The notes beneath the pieces are model-generated. The model made no database searches, had not been told where the DNA came from, and saw nothing but the letters and a program-made list of their open reading frames with translations. Shown piece after piece: positions 56,801-64,000 of a DNA stretch of 64,000 nt. Source of the DNA: Diplonema papillatum (Eukaryota; Euglenozoa; Diplonemea; Diplonemida; Diplonemidae); contig JAPJBO010000497.1 in the NCBI GenBank assembly GCA_030068145.1, positions 103,081 through 167,080 of the forward strand, read 5' to 3'. Within the stretch, counting starts at the first letter, position 1; each line of letters opens with the position of its first letter. A program made the translations under genes and the position numbers.

Positions 56801-59800
56801 TGTGGCAGGCTCTCCCTAACTGGTGCACCCCGGACCCTCTAGAGCTTGTACCACTCCTGCATGAAACTCGGAAAAGTCTTTTTTCTCACCTCTTTGAACC
56901 TTTTCCGCACGTTCCGCGTGTGATTTAAATTTGAGCCTAAAAGCATCGGAAGACATGTCCATACCTGCAAAGACTTTATTTCGTCGGCTCGCTTCGCGAG
57001 TTCAGCCGTCGCCCGGTTCATCTCTTCACGACAAGCAAGCAGCTCGCGGTCCCGCGCTCTTCCATGCTCTTCCCGATCTCTGCAAGTGGGGTTTGACTGG
57101 CTACAGCAACGAACCAAAGGAAAATTCTGGACGAATCTGCTTTGACTCTGAACGGAAGGGAGAAAACATAGGGGGTAAGGGGCAATTGTTCTTAGCTTAC
57201 ACCATGGCGTGTTGTTTTTCTTCACTCGGGACTTCTTTCCCTGTTTTGTTTGTGTGTCTTGTCGTGTAGGGATGGACCCGCATGACCTCACGTCCGTTCA
57301 ACACGTGGTTCGGTAGTTACAGCACTTGGTGTGCCTTCGGTTCTTTGTCTGGCAGCTTCGTCGAGCATTTCCTTCCAAGCTGGCGCATATGTAAAAAAAG
57401 AATAGGCGTGTGTTTGTTTGTGCGTGCCGGGGGAGGATTAGCTTGCGGTGCGGTGGATGATAGTGAGTGAATATGCTCGGCCAATCTTCTCCGAAGCTAT
57501 TCGAACGAACGCTTTGCAACAGAATTGGCGTGGACTTCACCCACCCAGGCCACCCACGTGTACCTGGGGTAATGTGTGCGTATTTGGCCTCCGTTGCTGG
57601 CGACTATTCCCGTCGTAAACTGCTAGTGTGACTCGGGCACTCTTAGCGTTTTTTTCGTAGCTTCTTGGTTCGGTAGAAGCAAATCAGTGCAAGTGGTGCG
57701 GAAAAGTGCGTCTAAGTCGATCTTTGAGTGCGTGAGCCCCTCCGAAGTAAGGTCCATCACAATACGTGCGGAAAAGTGCGATGTGTGTACGCGACAAATC
57801 CCTAACTTCAACCCAAGCGCGTGTAAATGTACACCCGGAAAGCAGGTGTGACGCTCGCCTTAGCTCCAGCAAGGCTGGACTCCACGGTGCGCATAACGGA
57901 TATAGTAGGGGGGGGTGGTTGGGACCTTAGCGTGTCATTCTGCGCGCGCAGGGTTGCCAGCTCTTCTCTGAAGCCGGATTTGAGCTCGTCGAGCTTGCGG
58001 ATCTTGTCACTCGCGGCTTGCAGCTCGATGTCCCGCTGCCGCAGCCGAGACACCGCCTCCCGTTCACGCTCTTCAAGTGAGGCCGCGCGCACGTCCGCCG
58101 ATGATAGCTGGACGCGTAGCTCGTCGATAGCCTTGAGCCGCTGCTGTGTCGAGACCAAGTCCCTGTCCTTGTCGCTGACGGTCACCTGCAGCTGCCGGAT
58201 GGCCTCTTCCAGCGACAGGACCGCGACGTCGCGGGCGTGCAGCTTCGCCAGCAAATCGTCCATTTCGGCCGTCTTGTCGGCAAGCACGCCGAGCTCCCGC
58301 TCCTTCTCCCGCAGCCGCATCTCCAGCTCCGCCACCCGCTGCGTCTGCGCGGAGTGCGACACGACCGTCTGCTCGTGCTGTTCGAGCTGCGCTCGAAGGG
58401 CTTCGCCTCTGTTCTTCTCGTACGCTAAGGAGGAGGATGCGGTCTTCAACTCGTTCACAAGCTCCGTCCTCTGCGTGTCGTGCTTCGCGGTCAGTTCGCG
58501 TTCGAGTTGCTTGATCTGTCGTTCGAAGCGGGTCGTGGATTCTTGCAGCTTCGACTCGAGGGAGGCCGTTTCGATCTTCGCGCGAGACAGCTCGGACGCG
58601 CGGGAGTCGGCGCTGGCGGTGACGTCGACGAACTGCTTGCGGAGGGTGCTGAGCTCGTCTTGGGCTGCGGCGAGGGCGTCTTTTTTGCGGTCGGCGTCTT
58701 CCCTCGCCTGCCGCAGGACCGCCGACTGCTGGTCGAAGGACGCCTGCAGGCTGCCGTTTTCGTGCTCGAGCGCTGTTTTCGAGTCGCGGAGGTGCTCGTG
58801 GGCTTTGGCTACCCGCGCGGCCTCGGTCGCGAGGGTCTGGTGCTTCGTGTTGAGGACGTCGAGCGCGTGGCCAGCTTCGGTGTGCTGGTCTTTGAGGTCG
58901 CGGATCGCGTCGTTGGCGACGTCGAGTGAGCGCTCTTTGCGGCTGATTTCCAAATTCCGCTCTTCGACCTCAAGCCGCATCCGGTCGACTTCCATCCGGT
59001 ACGCAGCGAGCTGCGCGTCCCTCGCTTGCACCTCTTCATTCAACCGCAGCCTCGCGCTGTCCGACACGTCCCTCTCCGTCCGGTCGAGCTCCCTTCGGTG
59101 TTCTTGCTCCATGTTCAACGCCGCCTCGCGGAGCGAATCGAGCTCGCTCTGCAGCTCCATGACCCGCCGGTGCGCGTCCTCCCTCTGCCTAACCGACTCG
59201 TCCTTCAGCTCGTTGACCGTTTGGTTGTGCGCAGACATCCTGCTCATCACCTCCTGCTGCAGCCGCGCCTTGAACGCGGCTTCCGCCGCCTCGCCGGCCT
59301 GTATTCGGGGTGAAGGCTTCGTTCGCTTGAAAGCACCGGCGGCGTGGTCCGGTCGCCGTGCTTACTATTTGGCGGATGATGCAGTCGTCTCTTTTTTGAA
59401 AGAAGGGTTGACCCTTGAAACGCTTCGCGCGGGGACAGCGTGTCTTGTGGTTGCGCATGGAAAATACTCGAGGGACTGCCTTGTGCTCATTTCAAAGGAG
59501 GCTAGAGGGGGAGAAAACAATACAACTACAAAGTGGGCCTTTTTTGTTGAACGCTTACGCCCGCCACTGAACCGAGATTTACCTGCGTTTCGTGTGGGCT
59601 ACAGCATTACCTCCTTTGATCTAACGCAACTGGCAGTCTCCTCAAGCATTTCCTACAAAGCAGGTGCTTATACAAAAAAACAGGGAAGATCTCATTATCT
59701 TGCATCGGGCCGTACCGTTCACCGCAATAGGTCTCCTAGGCTAAAAGCCTCTGGCCGATAGAACAATGTAGGCAAGGGAAGTCGGCAAACTGGATCCGTA

Positions 59801-62800
59801 ACTTCGGGAAGGATTGGCTCCGGGGTTTTGTTCAAATTCAAATCAGACCCCCTACCCGCGATTCTATTCCAGTGCAGTGCGGTTGGCATACGGGCTGTAC
59901 GGGCGGAGACTCGAAGAGGAACAGGCCAAAAACTCTCTGGGAAAATTGTGGGACAAGAAGGCGGGCGCTTCGTTTTGCATGCCACAATACATTGAAGGGC
60001 AACGCCCAAGAAGCAGCGCGCAAAATTGTTAGTACTGAACTACATTCTCCCCCTGCGTTTACTGGCTCTGCTTCGTCTTCACGTCGCGCACAGTGTCGCG
60101 GCACACAAAGAAGATCTAAGGTAGAAAGGTCAAGCAGTGATTCTGGTGTGTTTGTCACAATCAGCTACGAGGGTATTAACCTTGTACAAAAGTGCCATCT
60201 TAGGAGGTTGATATATCCTATCCGACCCAGATGACAAAAGACAACACCGTAGTGCAGTTTGAGATTCCGGCTGTGGGGTGGGTCAACCAACTCAACACTA
60301 TAATGCATCAACAGTGTGTTCCACGTGTGTTGCGTGTGTGTGGTAGAATTCATGTATGGGTAACCCCTGTTGCAGAGTATGGCCCAGGCCGTTGGCTTCC
60401 TCACGTCACAGCTGACGCTCCTTCTTGCTGCTCGTGATGACCACGCGCTGTCCGGAACTGTAGCTTTGTTTGACAATGACTCCCCGCTTCGTGTCCCGTG
60501 TGCTGCTGGCTGCAACATGTTTCCGGGTGCGTGTGTGTGGGTGTGTTGTTACCTGTTTCAAGTGGTTCGTGTGGTCCTGCTGCATCTGCTTCAACCGCTC
60601 GTGGAGGAGGTGGATTTCAGCCGAGGCGTTTGCTGCGGGCCCAGCCGTGTAGGCTGATGGGATCGGAGACGGAACATGCCGGGCCGTGTCGGTGATGACG
60701 TGGGCTACAGGATACTCGAACGAGGTCGGGACGTGCATTGTGTGCCGGAGGATGTCCGATTCGACGGGGCCGAGCTCTCGGGCTTTGTGATCGAAAAGCG
60801 TCTCAAGGTTGTCGAAGAGCTGCTGGCTTTCTTTGAGCTTGTCGAGCAGCTTCGTGACGAGACGACCTTCGCCGGCGGATCCTATCGACGCGTCCAGCTG
60901 GCCGGAGGTGTTCCTGCCCGGGCTCACGTGTCGAATGCCGGAACTTGCGTCCCATGACCCGACCCTGTGCATGAGCCCGTGCCTGCGCTTGACGACGCCA
61001 GCTCAGCCACAGAAGCGGGAGAGACGGTATGGGGGGGCGGGGGCCTACCCCCGTGTCTATTCGCTTTTCGCTCCCCCACGGCCCTTCCCCTCTCCTCCGT
61101 CCCCACGCCCTCAATCCTGTTGAGCGGCCTTTGTTCATCGTGCGGCCACTCGTATCGACTATCTTTGGTGCTACCGTTGACCCAGATGTGGACGGCAGCT
61201 TTGATCTTTGCAACTTTGTTTAGACTGTTTCTTTTTGGTCGTTCGTGAGGCTGAAGACGGTACCCTTGGCGACGCTCTTGTCAGCCAGTTTTCCACTCGG
61301 CAGCTTTGCTGACCTTCTTGCACGTGTCTCCACACACGTGTGTACACACGCTCTTAGTAACTGCTATGTTGGACGGCGATATCAATCGTTCGTGCTGACA
61401 GCAAGAACGCTGGCAGCGTGTTTCGAATGAGGTTAGCTTACAGATCATAATCCTTCACCAACAGGCCAGTCCTCACAAACTAACATTGTGCGTAATATCT
61501 TTTCCGACTTTCGCTTTCCTGGCGCCAGACTGGCCCATCCAGGAGTGTCTCTGCCGGTCGGGGATAGTTGCATGAATTTGGAATGTTGACATCCCCCAAC
61601 GACAGCAACTGTCAACGACCGCGGTGGGTGAGTGTTATGGCAGGCCCATCTACCGACGGAAGCCGCTTGGGTGAGTTTTTGTGTTTCCGGCGGCTTTCTT
61701 TGTGTGTTTATTCGCACCTTTCGTGTACCAGAAAGCCGGTATGTTTTGAGTCTCTGATAGACCGTCGAGGCGAGGGTCTTCAGTGGCATTGACATCGGCT
61801 TGGTGGCTCGTGCTCTCATCTGCCATCTTCACACGTTTTCATGCCCCTCGTACCGTTTTTATTACTTCCAGATGCTGGCTGCCGAAGGAACAGACCCTTT
61901 CGGAGTCGTAAAACTCTTGAGCTTGACATGAGGTCTCCACCTAGAACTGGGAGGAAACTCAAACAGCAGGCACAGCAACATACACGGCGGAAAAAGAGAA
62001 GGGACAAAAGACAATCTCAAATATGCGGCCGTACAAAACACAATCAATCTCTAGACGTAGACAGCTCGGGGTTTGCGGAAGACAACATCGGAATTGCATG
62101 AGGGGAAGAATAACACGACAACAAGGAAGACGAGGAGGCAGTACAAAGAGGTGGAAAGAGGGGGCAAAAGAAGTAAGAACGGCGCTCTCTTTTGTTTGCA
62201 CGCACTAGCGGAACTCACCTACTTTGGTAAGCCTCATGTAGTATGCCTGCCAAATACTGATTCTTGGTACCAATGCATTGTTAACACAGAACCTTATGCT
62301 CGGTGGCTCGAGGAGGGAGAGCATCATACAACTACAAGATGGGGCTTTTTGTGTTTCCGACGATAAACGTTGTCTTTCGACCCGCACAAGACCCACAGTC
62401 ACCTGTGCTTCGTTGTGCAGGACAGTCCCTTTGCTGGCAGCCAACCTTCGAGTGTTGCCAACAAAGCAGGTGCTTGCTCGAAGAAAGGAAAAAAAGGAGA
62501 GAACTTGTACAACGAGGCCTCGCGAGTAATGCGGAGCGTGTCGCCTGCCCACTGGCGGCCCTGCAAACATAAAAGTGATGGGTTGTCCAAGCACGCCGGC
62601 ATGGGCCCACGTACAACCAACAAGGTTTTCGTACTTGGTTCGCAAGCTCTTTGTTTGTGCGTGCCGGGTGTATCGTTTTCCCACTTGTATTTACCCTGTG
62701 CATATGCAGGTAAGGAATTCTGATCAACCATCAAAACACGCTGCCTGCGTCTTTTTAGCCTGCACAATACACATCGAAGGGCAACCCGCAAGATTGTTAG

Positions 62801-63924
62801 TACTAATCGTACTAAAAAGAGGGTGCATTTCTTCTTTTCCGCTTGTCTCCCCAAAAGGTCCTGTCTTTTTGGGGTGCGTAGGATATACGACGCTGCCGTG
62901 GTGGTGATCTCAAGGGTTCTAGTAAAGTAATGCAAGTTCACGGCTACTACATGAACCGTTGACTGTGGCTTGCGACGCGCGCATCTTGCACTTGAACCTG
63001 CAGCAGCTCGATGCGTGCTTCGAGGGACGAGCGCTCGTGTTTGACGATGGCGTAGGCTTTCGAAAGGTCGTCCAGCTGCAGCTGCATCGCCTTCTTGTGC
63101 TTTTCGGCCGATTCGTAGGCGGACTTCCAATCCGCCGCGTTCTGCTGCAGCTGCACGACCTCGTCCCGCAGCCGCGCGACGGCGGCCTGGTGCTGCAGCT
63201 TGTCGAGGTTCCGCTGCTGCCGCATGTCGTGGAGCGCGTTCTCCAAGCCCGGCACCGCCACCGCGCGAGACGCGGCCCGCTGCTTCTCCATCGAGAGGAC
63301 GTGCAGATCGACTTCCATGCCTTGCATGACCTTGTCTCTGTCGGACAACTCCGTCTGCGCGGCGCTCTTCGCCCGCTCCGCTTCGTCTTCTGCTGCCCGC
63401 CGACCCCTCTCGTACGCCGACACCACGGACTCGCGCATTTCGCCGAGCTGGGACAGCTGCTGGAGCATGAGCGTCCGCTCCCTGGTCCAGACCGTTTCTT
63501 TGTCTTCGAACTCCCGCTGGCTCAGCTTCGCCAGCTCCTCGACTTCGAACAGCCGGTGCGCGATCTGCTCCTGCGCGCTCATGTCGGCGGCGCTTTGGCG
63601 GACCCGGTCTTGCAGGTCGCCGAGGGTCCTCTTCAGGGTCGCCGCCTCCGTCGCGGCGGCCAGAGCTTCCTCTTTGAACGAGTTTCGCTCCGACTTCGCC
63701 TCCTCGTAGAGCAAACGGATCTGCTCGTTCGTCTTTTTTTCGCCCTGCAGCAGCCTGATCATGTCGTTCGCAGCTTCGAGGTCTCTCTGCATCTGGAGCA
63801 TGACTTGCTCCTGCTCGTCGTACATTCGCTCCATGTTCCGGTGGATCATCGCGGCGTGGTCCTTTTCCGCGTCCAGCATCGCCTTGTCGCGCAAGAACGC
63901 CTCGACAGCGTGCGGTCGATCCAT
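50880..63924 (-). CDS. Seven-exon coiled-coil protein with C-terminal PDZ domain
   Basis: Predicted exons: 63924-62998, 60897-60553, 59298-57926, 57079-56965, 55945-54830, 52205-51732 and 51251-50880. They total 1573 residues. All joins keep phase and use GT-AG; the first join (exon 1 to 2) is the least certain. Residues 1-1290 are almost continuous heptad-rich coiled coil (Glu, Lys, Gln, Arg, Leu). A proline-rich linker follows. A PDZ domain at about 1409-1497 is split by the last intron: GGPAYK joins AGMRKGDYLKHFDRQSV, the usual PxxKAGLRxGD turn, which supports that junction. A Ser-rich basic tail ends the protein. The family is not recognised. Long coiled coils with PDZ domains often act in cytoskeletal or ciliary scaffolds, which is inference only. 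The start Met has an in-frame stop 40 nt upstream. Confidence 0.75.
51655..51717 (+). repeat. Family J 5' fragment next to a splice donor
   Basis: AGAGAGATGAGTTAAAGTGC to GGTCGCCCCACTA. It stops 15 bp from the exon 6 boundary at 51732, antisense to the gene. Confidence 0.75.
53140..53370 (+). repeat. 11-bp satellite GTTCGAAAAAA, about 20 units
   Basis: The period is exactly 11 bp with A-tracts of six in each unit. The long basic ORFs over it (KKFEKSSKKVR) are artefacts of the repeat. Confidence 0.95.
54360..54690. repeat. Hairpin plus GGACCCAAATTTT satellite
   Basis: GGAAGGTTCGGTTTTGGG (about 54379) pairs with the CCCCAAAACCGAACCCTTCC that starts near 54430. It is followed by about 16 imperfect 13- to 15-bp units of the type TTTGGACCCAAATT up to 54690. 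Confidence 0.85.
56020..56275 (-). repeat. Palindromic repeat family D, longer copy
   Basis: The reverse complement of 56165-56275 matches 35868-35950 (TACCGGCAGACTCGCACA, AATCAGCCGATTTTCAACAG). The part at 56020-56095 matches the element's other end (GATAATCAGCCGGCTGATTT). About 65 bp of other sequence separate the two. Confidence 0.75.
56285..56455 (+). repeat. Repeat family F in an intron
   Basis: Landmarks TTTTGTTTGTGCGTGCCGG to GCAAGATTGTTAGTACTAA. It directly abuts the family D copy. It matches 11426-11590 and 62655-62815. Confidence 0.8.
56659..56770. mobile_element. Possible diverged hAT-like MITE end with perfect inverted repeat
   Basis: CAGGCCTTGCGTTCC at 56659 resembles the MITE terminus CAGGGCTTACGCTCC. 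Inside, an 18-bp perfect inverted repeat (GTACGGAATTCCGCACGT, 56685-56702 and 56724-56741) is followed by more CGCACGTG-type palindromes, the same architecture as the two MITEs. The opposite terminus and a target duplication were not found. Confidence 0.4.
57118..57402 (+). repeat. Repeat family A, diverged subfamily, in an intron
   Basis: Closest to the copy at 1398-1680: TCACGTCCGTTCAACACGTG, CGGTTCTTTGTCTGGCAGC and GCGCATATGTAAAAAAA. It lies antisense in the intron between exons 3 and 4, starting about 40 bp from the exon 4 acceptor. Confidence 0.75.
57403..57925 (-). other. Remainder of intron 3
   Basis: GTGCGGAAAAGTGCG occurs twice (57697 and 57766). No other content is recognised. The donor at 57925 is GTCCCA. 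Confidence 0.5.
59461..59680 (+). repeat. Repeat family A, near-consensus copy in an intron
   Basis: Complete from AAAATACTCGAGGGACTGCC to CAGGTGCTTATACAAAAAAA, with hardly any change from the copy at 41143-41363. It lies about 160 bp upstream of the exon 3 acceptor, antisense to the gene. Confidence 0.95.
59681..60552 (-). other. Remainder of intron 2
   Basis: Positions 59965-60035 hold a family F fragment (ACAATACATTGAAGGGCAAC to AAATTGTTAGTACTGAA). The donor is GTAACA at 60552. Nothing else is recognised. Confidence 0.5.
60898..62305 (-). other. Predicted intron 1, part without strong repeats
   Basis: No certain gene. Positions 61710-61832 could encode a short acidic exon (ADESTSHQADVNATEDPRLD) followed by a GTGCGA donor, but nothing supports it further. 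Positions 62210-62265 resemble 31995-32070. Confidence 0.4.
62306..62495 (+). repeat. Repeat family A, diverged copy
   Basis: CGGTGGCTCGAGGAGGGAGA, ATACAACTACAAGATGGGGC, AGTCACCTGTGCTTCG and CCAACAAAGCAGGTGCTTGC in family order, with many substitutions and an A/G-rich tail. Confidence 0.7.
62655..62815 (+). repeat. Repeat family F
   Basis: TTTGTTTGTGCGTGCCGGGT to GCAAGATTGTTAGTACTAA. It lies in predicted intron 1, about 180 bp from exon 1. Confidence 0.8.
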
Positions 63925-64000
63925 CTCCAGATTCGACGCTATATTTCTCCTTTTGGAACCCTCGTCAAGCCCTCACCCCCAGCGCAAGGGATGGTCGCTG
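63925..64000. other. 5' flank of the coiled-coil gene
   Basis: The frame is open for 16 codons before the chosen Met and then closes with TGA. An upstream exon outside the window cannot be excluded. Confidence 0.4.

Noticed and set aside
60803-61213. Minus ORF of 136 codons upstream of exon 2 of the coiled-coil gene
   Set aside because: It runs in a different frame from the exon and is Arg-rich without a domain.
61650-61832. Acidic mini-exon beginning MADES
   Set aside because: It has a plausible donor but no homology, and no in-phase link to its neighbours could be shown.

Overview
This is nuclear DNA of a eukaryote with large, GC-rich, intron-containing genes set in long AT-richer stretches crowded with dispersed repeats. 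I find five protein genes with recognisable content, and all five read on the minus strand. The mix (Sec14-like, Trf4-like, USP7-like, hnRNP H-type RRM, BMT5-like and UPF1-like domains in unusual fusions), the single transcription direction and a strong splice acceptor 40 nt before one start codon suggest a free-living protist. A euglenozoan such as a diplonemid is possible, but no spliced-leader gene or rRNA is present to decide it.

Layout from left to right. 1-5.5 kb: repeats, no gene seen. 5.6-8.2 kb: a two-exon gene joining a CRAL-TRIO (Sec14) module to a Trf4-like nucleotidyltransferase. 8.3-13.5 kb: repeats, a CCHC-like zinc-finger exon fragment, a hAT-like MITE and a 121-bp tandem repeat. 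13.6-18.6 kb: a two-exon USP7-type deubiquitinase. 18.7-25.0 kb: repeats and a second hAT-like MITE copy. 25.0-29.3 kb: a 1408-residue protein with four quasi-RRMs, a PDZ-like domain, a BMT5-like (DUF2431) methyltransferase domain and polyglutamine. 29.4-42.4 kb: a 13-kb gene-poor repeat mosaic. 42.4-47.4 kb: a UPF1-like superfamily 1 helicase with partial copies of its own ends on both sides. 47.4-50.2 kb: repeats. 50.2-63.9 kb: a seven-exon coiled-coil protein with a C-terminal PDZ domain, its introns filled by repeats, and two partial copies of its last exon downstream.

Several genes point to RNA biology (poly(A)/U polymerase-like, RRM-methyltransferase, UPF1-like helicase), but they need not act together. 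The most notable signals are the two multi-domain fusions; a 16-copy repeat family that is 15:1 on the strand opposite the genes and carries splice-like signals on the gene strand; a hAT-like MITE family with exact 8-bp target duplications; a 1.9-kb palindrome-ended element made of satellites; and repeated partial duplication of terminal exons. Exon joins were inferred by eye from reading frame, GT-AG signals and domain continuity.
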